From Candidatus Helarchaeota archaeon (lineage in GTDB: Archaea; Asgardarchaeota; Lokiarchaeia; Helarchaeales; HEL-GB-A), in the NCBI GenBank assembly GCA_013375455.1, contig JABXJT010000041.1, positions 1 to 40,600 of the forward strand: a DNA stretch of 40,600 nt, read 5' to 3'. Position numbers and translations under genes: made by a program. Shown here piece after piece: positions 1 to 7,496 of this stretch. Within the stretch, counting starts at the first letter, position 1; each line of letters begins with the position of its first letter. The notes below the pieces were generated by a model that did not search any database, was not told the origin of the DNA, and saw only the letters and a program-made list of their open reading frames with translations.

Positions 1-82
1 AATTCCATTTCGGGGCGAAAAACCGTTCTCAAGCAAATATCCGAACGTTACAGGTGTTTAAACATAAAGTAAAACCCAGTCG
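1..82. other. Left flank, no recognised gene
   Basis: The plus strand is open from base 1 to a TAA at 70-72 (23 codons, ending in RCLNIK), so the tail of a gene entering from the left is possible, but the fragment is too short to recognise. Nothing else is visible before the repeat that begins at 83. Confidence 0.2.
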
Positions 83-298
83 CTCCAGAGGCGTGACTTT
101 CCGTAGTCCCTACGGTAGCATGGCAATTTCGAATGATTGAAATTCGAAATTCCTAGATTATTATTGGAGTTGGTTCCATATAAGTACGGGAGATACCTGA
201 AAGTATTATGAGTAGCAAAAGGAACGATGCTAATACACGACTGAGACATGCTGTATTTTTAATCCATCCACTCCCTAAAGGAAGTGGCTTTCAATCAA
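83..298 (+). repeat. 216-bp dispersed repeat, copy A (IS200/IS605-end-like)
   Basis: This segment aligns without gaps to 5210-5425 with 12 mismatches, all transitions. It holds several hairpins: CCGTAG-TCC-CTACGG, a perfect 10-bp inverted repeat (AATTTCGAAT / ATTCGAAATT), and a terminal hairpin CCACTCCC-TAAA-GGAAGTGG followed by CTTTCAATC. A CC(N)TAAAGG hairpin followed by TTCAA is typical of the right end, and of the overlapping guide-RNA scaffold, of IS200/IS605-type tnpB elements. No transposase or TnpB frame survives here, so this would be a non-autonomous or decayed end. The orientation is inferred from the hairpin-TTCAA order. Copy A lacks the left-hand hairpin seen beside copy B. Confidence 0.7.
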
Positions 299-450
299 CG
301 TAAAAGTATGGCTTCATATTTCTGATTCAGTGGTTGGATTTCAGATATGGGTTTTAAATCAAGCATTCCAAGGCGGTACTGGCCCTCTAAAAGTTTAGAT
401 CCTATAAAATTTTCAAGAGTCTTGGCCATATTATTTAGAAAGCCACTCAT
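295..450 (-). CDS. Hypothetical 51-aa protein, probably truncated by the repeat
   Basis: A clean 51-codon frame starts at ATG (450) and ends at a TGA (297-295) that lies inside the end of repeat copy A. The protein starts MSGFLNNMAK and ends KYEAILLR; it is mixed charged/hydrophobic with no recognised domain. It follows the membrane protein at 491-1285 on the same strand after 40 bp, with a GGAG about 15 nt before its start, so it may be the last gene of that transcript. Because its stop codon is supplied by repeat sequence, the original gene may have been longer and cut by the insertion. Coding status is inferred from an open frame only. Confidence 0.4.
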   Translation of the reverse strand: MSGFLNNMAKTLENFIGSKLLEGQYRLGMLDLKPISEIQPLNQKYEAILLR

Positions 451-490
451 TTCCAACGAATTTAACTCCAAAAAAAAAGAAATGGGGAAA

Positions 491-1285
491 TTAAAGTCCT
501 AATAACGCCAATACAGTGGTTAGAACGGTTAGAACGGCGGTTGCGGCACCAGCGGCACTTGAAAGGTAGCTAATCCTTTCTTGCGTTTTGATTTCTCCTG
601 CAATTTCCGTGGGAATGATGGCTTTCTCGACTTGCACGTTGAAATCAATGGAACCTAAATGGGTTTGAGTTGCATCATCAAAGACTTGATCGAAACTTAT
701 CAAAATGCTCTGTGATTTGCCGATAATTGCACTAGGAGGATCAGTATTGATGGGAGCGATCAAGTGGGTGGAAATCACGAGTGAGCCTGCTGGGACTTCA
801 ACAATCCTCGAGGTGGGGGAGATGATGAAGTTGGGTCCGAAAACGTCGATTTTAATTTTAACTGGCTCCTGTTCTTTGGCGTAGAGGGTATCAGTTTCGA
901 ATTTCTTCTGCTCATCTCTTTGTAATATTCCTTTCATTATGGTATCTGCTTCTTCCGCTTTTTTGGCTGTATTAAAAAGGTAAATTTTGCACGAATACGT
1001 GTCTCCGATGTATAATGTATCGAAAAACCCGACGACTGTCTTCAAGGCCAGCGGAATTGCTTTATCACTAATGCCTCGCATTCCCCGCTTTTTATCGATG
1101 CCGCTCCAGCCAGTATCAGGTTTATCGGCGGTGGTCTTTGGTCCCAATGTGATGCTTTTAGGCATGGGTTTTGATTTCTTATTTAAAGCATTCACTCTGA
1201 ACTTAGAAAAGATTATGAAGGCGATGCACAAAGCAAGGACGGTACCAACAACGATTGCAGCTATCCCAAAAGGAGTTAATGCCAA
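491..1285 (-). CDS. Membrane-anchored hypothetical protein (264 aa)
   Basis: The frame starts at TTG with a GAGGT ribosome-binding site about 9 nt upstream; the nearest upstream ATG runs into a stop after two codons. Residues ~5-28 form a hydrophobic segment followed by a basic stretch (KFRVNALNKKSK), and residues ~243-264 form a second one ending at the C-terminus, so the protein is held in the membrane at both ends. The middle (~75-235) is rich in predicted beta strands, including a stretch around VPAGSLVISTHLIAP, suggesting a beta-sandwich. I do not recognise the family. It is divergently transcribed from the GNAT gene at 1425, with 139 bp between the starts. Confidence 0.75.
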   Translation of the reverse strand: MALTPFGIAAIVVGTVLALCIAFIIFSKFRVNALNKKSKPMPKSITLGPKTTADKPDTGWSGIDKKRGMRGISDKAIPLALKTVVGFFDTLYIGDTYSCKIYLFNTAKKAEEADTIMKGILQRDEQKKFETDTLYAKEQEPVKIKIDVFGPNFIISPTSRIVEVPAGSLVISTHLIAPINTDPPSAIIGKSQSILISFDQVFDDATQTHLGSIDFNVQVEKAIIPTEIAGEIKTQERISYLSSAAGAATAVLTVLTTVLALLGL

Positions 1286-1424
1286 TTTACTTACCTCATT
1301 TTCCCAAATTTATTGGTATAAATCTTTACTCATTTTTTGAAATTTAAATCTTTTATGCAAAATGGAAATAATTAAAAATCTCATTCATTCAGTTAACAAA
1401 TAAGTTCAAACAGGAGTTTAAGCA

Positions 1425-1850
1425 ATGAGCATAAGAAAAGCAGAAGTAGAAGATAAATTTGCAATAGCAGAATTAGCAGAGTCATGTGTTCCTTGGTTGA
1501 GAGCAAGCGTTGTGGGTACCTACGAGTTTTTTGCGCGATGTTTTAGAAATACCTTTTTTGTCTATGAAGAAAATGGGAAAATTATTGGGTATCTTGTTGG
1601 ATTTCCAAATACCGCGGTAAAGCGGGAATTTTGGATCTATCAGATAGGTATTTATGAAGAACATCGTGGTAAAGGCATTGGATCGAAATTGTTTGCACGA
1701 ATGGTTGAGCAAGTGAAATCGGAGGGCTACAGCCGCATACGCTCACATTTTAAATTTGAGAATAAGCAATCTCAGGCGTTACATGAAAAGTTTGGGATGA
1801 AAATCTACGGCAAAGACGACCGTGGGTGGTTCGTGGAAGTGGTTTTCTAA
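1425..1850 (+). CDS. GNAT-family N-acetyltransferase
   Basis: A 141-aa single-domain acetyltransferase that would transfer an acetyl group from acetyl-CoA to an amine; the acceptor cannot be told. The acetyl-CoA pyrophosphate-binding motif is plain at residues 81-86 (RGKGIG) within QIGIYEEHRGKGIGSKLF, and the C-terminal ALHEKFGMKIYG stretch matches the usual beta6-alpha4 region. Length is typical of the family. The start is supported by CAGGAG about 10 nt upstream. It is followed after 24 bp by a two-TM unknown protein in the same direction, probably co-transcribed. Confidence 0.9.
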   Translation: MSIRKAEVEDKFAIAELAESCVPWLRASVVGTYEFFARCFRNTFFVYEENGKIIGYLVGFPNTAVKREFWIYQIGIYEEHRGKGIGSKLFARMVEQVKSEGYSRIRSHFKFENKQSQALHEKFGMKIYGKDDRGWFVEVVF

Positions 1851-1874
1851 AAAACTTAGGGGGACTGTTCAAGA

Positions 1875-3221
1875 ATGAGTTCTGAGGAAATTAAATTTAA
1901 GACCACTCTTATTTTTTGGAAATTATATGAAACCAATTTGAAATATACAAATAAAAATCTTCAAGATGCGTTAAAGGAAAGTAAATACGTCGACCGTCTT
2001 TATGATGGTTATTACTTTGAGAACTTTGAAGGCGAACGAATGCCATTGAAGTGGATCGCAACAACCGGGAAATTATTCCTACCTATATGCATGAAATGCC
2101 ATACAGATGAGTTTAAACACACAGATCATCCTGAAATAAATGGGAAAATTCAAATCGATGCACACGTCTTTCCGGAGGGGGTTGTTGTAATGCAGGCGAA
2201 ACTAGATTTCAAGGATTACATGAGCATCGAACAACTCATCAAGGCCTCCATCCCCACGGATGTTTTTTTGTCAGACGGTAAAGAAATGAAAGGAGAGTTA
2301 GACCACTTTGCAGATGAGCTAATCGTCTTTATGAGAACGAAGTTCAAGCGGCAAAAAGGTGCTATGGAAGAAAAAGCCTCGCCTTGGCATCATAACTGGA
2401 TTTGGTGGAAAACGAAACCCAACATACCGATTAAAGAATTTGATATTGATGAAAAATATAACAAATGGGCGTTAGGAATGTGCACCCGAAGCGATAAGTG
2501 GCCTTGGCTCAATCCAGAAAAATATGCTAATAATATTGAAGCTTTCTACAATTTAAGTCCCTATACCGGAAATTGCGTTTACATCACCCATCCAGGAAAT
2601 TGCATCATTCCAAGTAAAGAATTTACAGATCCCAAGTCGGTAAAAAACACGTTGATTGATGTTCTCTATGCAGCAGAATTGGGAAATGTCCAAAGATACC
2701 TCATTTTAAACCACCTTCAAGCTTTTAATTTTAAATCGTTGGAAATCCAGGAACTTATCTATAAATACGAGGAGGAAGAAACTCTTCCGATAAAAGAATT
2801 GATAAAAAGATTAGAGGAAATAGAGGAAGAAGTCAATAGTTTAGTACTCGACATTAATTACGATTTACAAGTAACGCGAACGCCCCGATTAATTTTTACC
2901 AGCGTTTTTAAAACCAAAATCTTTCACCAAATGATTGATTCTCTACATGGATTTAATTTCTTGAATAGCCTTGAATCCATTATTGGTGAAATTAAAGACT
3001 CGCTATCTCGGGAACGTGACGTTATTGGTATTAAAGTAAGTGAAGAAGAGAACGTATTTCTGCGCAACTTACAGATAGTGTTTATAATTGAACTGGGGAT
3101 AACAATAATTTCGATATTCTTCCTACTCGGAGATTTTACTTGGGATTGGGGCTTAATAACATTGGCGGTAGCGATCGGCCTTTCCGTTGTGATACTTTAC
3201 ATGTTAAGGAGAATAAAATGA
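1875..3221 (+). CDS. Hypothetical protein with C-terminal TM hairpin (448 aa)
   Basis: A large soluble N-terminal part (~1-300) carries Cys/His-rich patches (ICMKCH near residue 73, HPGNC near 239) and many Trp residues. It is followed by a charged, probably coiled-coil region (~295-325, KYEEEETLPIKELIKRL) and two membrane helices at ~398-420 and ~425-444 ending in basic LRRIK. The coil-plus-two-TM tail recalls CorA-type proteins in layout, but the GMN signature of CorA is absent, so I do not assign it. It is preceded by GGGGGAC and separated from the GNAT gene by 24 bp and from the phosphatase by 25 bp, forming a likely three-gene unit. Confidence 0.75.
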   Translation: MSSEEIKFKTTLIFWKLYETNLKYTNKNLQDALKESKYVDRLYDGYYFENFEGERMPLKWIATTGKLFLPICMKCHTDEFKHTDHPEINGKIQIDAHVFPEGVVVMQAKLDFKDYMSIEQLIKASIPTDVFLSDGKEMKGELDHFADELIVFMRTKFKRQKGAMEEKASPWHHNWIWWKTKPNIPIKEFDIDEKYNKWALGMCTRSDKWPWLNPEKYANNIEAFYNLSPYTGNCVYITHPGNCIIPSKEFTDPKSVKNTLIDVLYAAELGNVQRYLILNHLQAFNFKSLEIQELIYKYEEEETLPIKELIKRLEEIEEEVNSLVLDINYDLQVTRTPRLIFTSVFKTKIFHQMIDSLHGFNFLNSLESIIGEIKDSLSRERDVIGIKVSEEENVFLRNLQIVFIIELGITIISIFFLLGDFTWDWGLITLAVAIGLSVVILYMLRRIK

Positions 3222-3246
3222 GCCTTCGGTCACGTGAGGCAATTTA

Positions 3247-3756
3247 ATGGAAGAATTATTACCCAAGTTGAGAAAGAAGGATGAAATCACAATCCTCTTT
3301 CTTTGTTCTGGGAACATCGTGCGGAGTCCTGCCGCAGAGATGCTATTAGAGTTAGAGCTTGAGAAGCGATTCGGGAAGACTCGAATCAAGCTAATTTCGG
3401 GAGCTACCACCTATTTCAATGAACGCCTTCTGGATATTACAAAAGATTATTTGATAAAGGAAGGAGTTTCTCCAGAACGCATCTTTAAATTTTTTCCCCG
3501 AAATGTTAAAAAATATCCAGAACTGTTGGAAGAAGCAGATATTATCATTGGAATGACTGGAACGCATGTTCGATTAATTCCAAAAAAATATAGGGCGAAG
3601 GCGTTCATTCTCTCAAAACTGGCAACGGGTAAGAAATATAACATTCCGGATCCTTGGGGTGACGCCCTGGATACGTATTTAGAGATTTTTGCAATCGTCA
3701 AGGATTACATCAAACAGCTCGTAAATAATTTAGAAAAATGGAAATTAATTCCTTGA
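3247..3756 (+). CDS. Low-molecular-weight protein tyrosine phosphatase family
   Basis: The phosphate-binding P-loop C-x5-R-S lies at residues 20-27 (CSGNIVRS), immediately after a hydrophobic strand (ITILFL), as in LMW-PTP and the related arsenate reductases. The general-acid loop Asp-Pro is at residues 135-136 (DPWG), the expected distance toward the C-terminus. At 169 aa the length is normal for the family. The presence of both catalytic Cys20 and Asp135 indicates an active phosphatase on phosphotyrosine or a related phosphoester; arsenate reduction is the alternative. The start has GTGAGG about 8 nt upstream. It is likely in one transcript with the two preceding genes. Confidence 0.9.
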   Translation: MEELLPKLRKKDEITILFLCSGNIVRSPAAEMLLELELEKRFGKTRIKLISGATTYFNERLLDITKDYLIKEGVSPERIFKFFPRNVKKYPELLEEADIIIGMTGTHVRLIPKKYRAKAFILSKLATGKKYNIPDPWGDALDTYLEIFAIVKDYIKQLVNNLEKWKLIP

Positions 3757-3822
3757 ATATTTAAAAGTAATAAAATCTATTTTAAATTGGAATCAAAAAT
3801 GAAAGGAACTGGGAGCGTTTAA

Positions 3823-5118
3823 ATGTCGAACAGGGTTCAGAAAAAGATTGTCCTCAAAATTTTTGATAAAACTCCTAATGACGATGAATTAGAGGAGTAT
3901 GCTAAAAAAAAGAAAATGAATATCTCAAAATTTTCTGAAAGCTCAATTTTATTAGGCGAAGTCTGGATTGGAGAAGAATTATATGGAATGTTAGGGCTAG
4001 CCCGAGAGCAATGGTTCGATACGACCTCGTTTCATCCTAGTTATGATCTCATAAAACGAATCACGATTCGCCTCCATAAAAAATCCGGAAAAACCATAGG
4101 GAAACTTGAAGAAAGATTAATAAAAGAATTATCTTTGTCGGACATGGGTGGAAAATTCCCCATTTTTACGGCAACATTACGCGATTTTCCGTTTGATATT
4201 GACCTAGACAGAGAATCGGATAAATTACTATTTTCGATGTTGACAAATACACGAAGAAGAGTGCTCGATATTTTCCAAATCACGAAAAAGACTCTCGCAA
4301 TCCGATCTCACTTTATGGTGAAGCGAAAATTCTGGGACCAGCGCGTGGCGGTTATCAATTCCAAAGGTGGCCACAAAATCGAAGTTAAAATCTTTGATGA
4401 GGATTTAGCGAGAAATGAATATTTCATTAGATTTTTAATTCTCTTTTCAGGGAGCATCAAGTTTCATAATGAAATTGAGAGTAAATTACACCATGTTACT
4501 AATGCACTGAACGATGCCACGTTAGTCATTCAACCTTCGAAGGAATCACTAGGAATCATAGCGTCCTCCAGAGTAACGAAGCTCTCGGGAAGTGCTGAAG
4601 CTGTTTTTACTGAAAAAAAGGTGAAGCCTGAAAAGGCTAAAAAGATTAAGGAACCAAAAGCGAAAAAAGAGAAACCTAAAAAGGAAAAACCTAAAAAGGA
4701 AAAGCCGAAGGAAAAACCAGTTAAAAAAATAAAAGTAGAGAAACCCCCCAAAGAAGTTATCGTGGAGAAACCACCTACCAGACCAAGGATGAAAGAAGCG
4801 CCTAAAAAACCGAAAAAAACAGTAAAATTAGAGCCTTTGGATCTAGAGGATTCGGTGAAGGAAATTACGGATATGACGGAAGAGCAAAGCACGATACTAG
4901 AAGACGTTGGAATTTCCATAGTAGATGATTTGTTATTCATAGATCCTGAAGTCTTAGCTGATTTTATTGCGGAGGAATCCATAACAGCGGAAATCATCAA
5001 AGAATGGCAAACTACTTCAAAAACAAGAATTGACGCGAAAATGAAAAAGGCAGAAGCCGAGAAAACGAAGTTCCTCAAAAAATATGAGGAAAAAGAAAAA
5101 GAGCATAAATTACTCTAA
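3823..5118 (+). CDS. Hypothetical protein with Lys/Pro-rich linker and C-terminal helical domain
   Basis: A 431-aa protein in three parts. Residues ~1-260 form a soluble alpha/beta region with no recognised family. Residues ~265-345 are a low-complexity Lys/Glu/Pro linker with EKPKK repeats, almost certainly disordered and very basic. Residues ~350-410 read like a helix-hairpin-helix module (TEEQSTILEDVGISIVDDLL, then DPEVLADFI), a type often used for nucleic-acid or protein docking. The last ~20 residues are charged helix. There is no signal peptide or membrane segment, so it is cytoplasmic. The gene lies 66 bp after the phosphatase and ends 24 bp before the hairpin of repeat copy B. Confidence 0.75.
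   Translation: MSNRVQKKIVLKIFDKTPNDDELEEYAKKKKMNISKFSESSILLGEVWIGEELYGMLGLAREQWFDTTSFHPSYDLIKRITIRLHKKSGKTIGKLEERLIKELSLSDMGGKFPIFTATLRDFPFDIDLDRESDKLLFSMLTNTRRRVLDIFQITKKTLAIRSHFMVKRKFWDQRVAVINSKGGHKIEVKIFDEDLARNEYFIRFLILFSGSIKFHNEIESKLHHVTNALNDATLVIQPSKESLGIIASSRVTKLSGSAEAVFTEKKVKPEKAKKIKEPKAKKEKPKKEKPKKEKPKEKPVKKIKVEKPPKEVIVEKPPTRPRMKEAPKKPKKTVKLEPLDLEDSVKEITDMTEEQSTILEDVGISIVDDLLFIDPEVLADFIAEESITAEIIKEWQTTSKTRIDAKMKKAEAEKTKFLKKYEEKEKEHKLL
4672..4701 (+). repeat. 15-bp tandem repeat in linker coding region
   Basis: Two exact tandem copies of AAACCTAAAAAGGAA encode KPKKE twice; degenerate units continue on both sides (to about 4720). The period is a multiple of three, so copy-number change would alter linker length without breaking the frame. 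Confidence 0.8.
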
Positions 5119-5141
5119 TTCTTCGGTATGAAAGTTGAACT

Positions 5142-5425
5142 ACCACTGCCTAAAGGCAGGTGGATTCCTCCTTCCTTGACCACTGCCTGCTAACACGGTC
5201 TTACACAATCTCCAGAGGCGTGACTTTCCGTAGTCCCTACGGTAGTATGGTAATTTCGAATGATTGGAATTCAAAATTCCTAGATTATTATTGGAGTTGA
5301 TTCTATATAAATACGAGAGATACCTGAAAGTATTATGAGTAGCAAAAGGAACAATGCTAATATACAACTGAGATATGCTGTATTTTTAATCCATCCACTC
5401 CCTAAAGGAAGTGGCTTTCAATCAA
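5142..5425 (+). mobile_element. Non-autonomous IS200/IS605-like element (repeat copy B plus left hairpin)
   Basis: Bases 5210-5425 are the second copy of the 216-bp repeat. Just to its left, 5143-5163 is a hairpin (CCACTGCC-TAAA-GGCAGGTGG) whose sequence resembles the right-end hairpin at 5393-5412 (CCACTCCC-TAAA-GGAAGTGG), and CCACTGCCT recurs at 5180. Hairpins near both ends, without terminal inverted repeats or a transposase, fit a MITE-like (palindrome-associated) derivative of an IS200/IS605 element. Read on the minus strand the left hairpin is followed by TTCAAC, mirroring the TTCAAT at the right end. This accounts for the 325-bp gap between genes. Element borders are approximate and no target duplication is expected for this family. 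Confidence 0.55.
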
Positions 5426-5443
5426 GGTAAAAATTGAGGTTTA

Positions 5444-5836
5444 TTACTCCCTACCTTTCCCCAGCGCTGCAAATCCGAAAGCAAGCATAAGAGCGGGCAT
5501 TATTAGATCAATTATAACCGTATGAAAATGCTGTATTACTACATCCGACGGCCAAGGTATCCCTGGGACCCAATACACAACGTAACCTCGAATTATAATA
5601 ACCACTAAGAAACCGGTGCAGCAAATAGCCAAGATGCCACCAAGCAGGAGGTCCTTATAGATCAAAAATCCTGCAAACATGGTCGCGCCTAACATTGCAA
5701 ATGCCATATAATACCAAAATGTATTAGCAGCATCACTGAAAAGACTTACACTAAAGGCGTCATTTCTAAGAAAGAACAAATAAGTTGCCATCACAAATAT
5801 GAGGGCACCGCTAGTCACCCGTCTAGAACTTACCAT
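5444..5836 (-). CDS. Four-TM small membrane protein (tandem paralogue 3)
   Basis: A 130-aa hydrophobic protein with about four membrane helices (near 8-25, 40-60, 65-87, 105-125) and a short charged C-terminus (GKGRE). It is the last of three consecutive minus-strand genes with the same helix layout and the same leader before the start (AAATGGAGATGAATATGGA). A polar loop before the last helix contains PGIPWP and His residues, comparable to PPYTYTGG and PFPPLE in its neighbours. I recognise no named family. Its stop codon lies only 18 bp from the end of the mobile element, so the element inserted just behind it. Confidence 0.75.
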   Translation of the reverse strand: MVSSRRVTSGALIFVMATYLFFLRNDAFSVSLFSDAANTFWYYMAFAMLGATMFAGFLIYKDLLLGGILAICCTGFLVVIIIRGYVVYWVPGIPWPSDVVIQHFHTVIIDLIMPALMLAFGFAALGKGRE

Positions 5837-5863
5837 TCCATATTCATCTCCATTTAATTATCT

Positions 5864-6283
5864 CTATTCTGATTCACTCCCTAATCCTATGAATCCGCCA
5901 AGAACAATGAGGCTGGGGAAAAGACACAGGTGAAGGACCATGTGTACAATAAAGAGGAGATTTTCCCCTCCCGTGTAGGTGTAGGGGGGCACTTTACCGG
6001 CATAAAGAACGATTACATTCACGATCGCCAATCCTAGTAGGGCGAAGCCGAAAATAATGGCGAGCAGGGCACCTCGATTCCTAAAGAGCAGAAGTCCGCT
6101 AAATAGGGCAAAACAAACTAGGAGGAGTTGTATCCAGCTAATAACAATTAAATAATAAAAACCTAGACTTACGGCAGGGGGCATAGCATACCCAAATCCC
6201 CAGATTAAATATGCCCTTGAAATCATTAAAACGCTAACTATAAATACTATTATTCCACCAAACGCCTTCTTCGATTCTACCAT
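5864..6283 (-). CDS. Four-TM small membrane protein (tandem paralogue 2)
   Basis: A 139-aa protein with four predicted membrane helices, a GLLLF-NRGALLAI segment joining helices 2 and 3, and an extracytoplasmic loop with PPYTYTGGENLL and a conserved His before helix 4; it ends in GSESE. The start is preceded by AAAATGGAGATGAATTATA, nearly the same leader as in both neighbours, so GGAGATGA probably serves as the ribosome-binding site. It lies 49 bp after the 6333-6746 gene and 27 bp before the next, a likely single transcript. The function is unknown. Confidence 0.75.
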   Translation of the reverse strand: MVESKKAFGGIIVFIVSVLMISRAYLIWGFGYAMPPAVSLGFYYLIVISWIQLLLVCFALFSGLLLFRNRGALLAIIFGFALLGLAIVNVIVLYAGKVPPYTYTGGENLLFIVHMVLHLCLFPSLIVLGGFIGLGSESE

Positions 6284-6332
6284 TATAATTCATCTCCATT
6301 TTCTCTATAACTATTCCTCGGTTCTGTCTATT

Positions 6333-6746
6333 TTAATCCGTCCTCTTTCCTATTGTTGCGCCAATTATTATAATAACTCCCAAGAGCGTGAAATGGATAG
6401 TAAAATCAATTAACATCGTAACTACCTCCAGGGGGGGAAAGGGTCCTGCATTGATCATCATTCCAATCATAATAGCAAGCTCAATTGCACCAATAGTCGC
6501 AACTATGATCCCACCAATAAGAGCCAGCCCGGAGCCCCACTTACTTTCATTAGTGAGAACCATCCCGCCACTCATAATCATACCATAGGCACAAATTATT
6601 ATTGCATACCATATTAAATACATAAACCAGGCTGATATGGGGATAGAACCCCAAAAACTCCGTACTAAAGCAAGATCGGCAATTAATAATATGCTTCCGA
6701 ATAGAAGTATTATGACTCCAGCTATTTTTTGACTCGAAACGGTCAT
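6333..6746 (-). CDS. Four-TM small membrane protein (tandem paralogue 1)
   Basis: A 137-aa protein with four membrane helices (~9-27, 43-62, 72-95, 108-131), a glycine-rich SGGMVLTNESKWGSGLALIGG turn between helices 2 and 3, and PFPPLE before helix 4. The same pattern (helix, G-G-L-L, charged turn, W/G-A-L-L, helix) recurs in the protein at 16449-16925. The leader AAATTGGAGATGAGAATGGA is shared with the other two members. As the first gene of the array it probably carries the promoter, in the AT-rich 160 bp upstream. Function unknown. Confidence 0.75.
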   Translation of the reverse strand: MTVSSQKIAGVIILLFGSILLIADLALVRSFWGSIPISAWFMYLIWYAIIICAYGMIMSGGMVLTNESKWGSGLALIGGIIVATIGAIELAIMIGMMINAGPFPPLEVVTMLIDFTIHFTLLGVIIIIGATIGKRTD

Positions 6747-6908
6747 TCCATTCTCATCTCCAATTTATAATCCTAATAGTATGTCTTTCTTAGACCTATC
6801 CCTCAGAAAATTACATCTAGGAAAATGGCTACTTTAATTTCCTTTCATATTCTATAAAAGTATTTGGACTAATTTTTTTCAAATATCAGGACTTTTTAAC
6901 AAAAAAAA

Positions 6909-7445
6909 TCACGACTTTTTCTCATCGGGCATTACTGCAAATCGGGAGTCCCAATGGAGCGTTGCGATGAACGCTCCTAAAATATGCACCGCTACATAAA
7001 ATACGAATGTCGTGATCTCAGTCCATCCAGGAGGATAAGGAATACCTAAGATATAGTGAGTCATGACTTCTAGAGTCGTATGGAGGGGAATTATTGCGAG
7101 TAACCATACTAAAATGATCGGAAAGCGCCACTCTTTCTTAAGGTCCGATGGAATCACGAGCATAATTGCCGTGTACGCAACGCATACATACCAGAAAGCG
7201 AGAGGCCAAAAGTATGAATGAAATCCTCCATATATCATAAGCAAGTGGTCGAACACGCCCAAGGTAATCCCCGCGAGGTATCGGAACTGTAATACTCGGA
7301 AACCAGTTCTCCTTTTCAATTCTGGATCTTCAATTTCCTTGCCAGCTTTTTTATATTGGATGTAACTCAAAGGAAGTAGGGCAATGGAAAAAACAACAGC
7401 TTGTAGGAAGATATGCGGAACAAAAGGATTTTGAATTTCTAACAT
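6909..7445 (-). CDS. Five-TM hypothetical membrane protein
   Basis: A 178-aa protein with about five hydrophobic segments (near 11-28, 53-72, 80-100, 108-125, 143-163). A cytoplasmic, charged loop (KKAGKEIEDPELKRR) follows the first helix, and conserved-looking His/Trp residues lie in or near the helices (HSYFWPLAFWY, HTTLEVMTHYI). I do not recognise the family; the mid-membrane histidines would be compatible with metal or heme binding, but that is only a guess. It is transcribed in the same direction as the four-TM array but is separated from it by 162 bp with T-runs, so it is probably a separate unit. Confidence 0.7.
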   Translation of the reverse strand: MLEIQNPFVPHIFLQAVVFSIALLPLSYIQYKKAGKEIEDPELKRRTGFRVLQFRYLAGITLGVFDHLLMIYGGFHSYFWPLAFWYVCVAYTAIMLVIPSDLKKEWRFPIILVWLLAIIPLHTTLEVMTHYILGIPYPPGWTEITTFVFYVAVHILGAFIATLHWDSRFAVMPDEKKS

Positions 7446-7496
7446 CTATTGTAACCTACTATAAAATACGAAATGGGATAATAACCTTATAAATGT

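Noticed and set aside
58..249. 63-aa minus-strand frame in repeat A, similar to the frame at 5140-5367
   Set aside because: They resemble each other only because both run through the same 216-bp repeat; the ends differ and the sequence is dominated by hairpins, so coding is unlikely.
4530..5078. 182-aa antisense frame rich in Phe, Ser and Gly
   Set aside because: It is the mirror of the Lys/Pro-rich linker gene on the plus strand; low-complexity A-rich codons leave the opposite strand open.
83..5425. Composite transposon bounded by the two 216-bp repeats
   Set aside because: The repeats are direct, carry no transposase, have different left ends, and the five genes between share the neighbours' base composition; two independent insertions explain it better.
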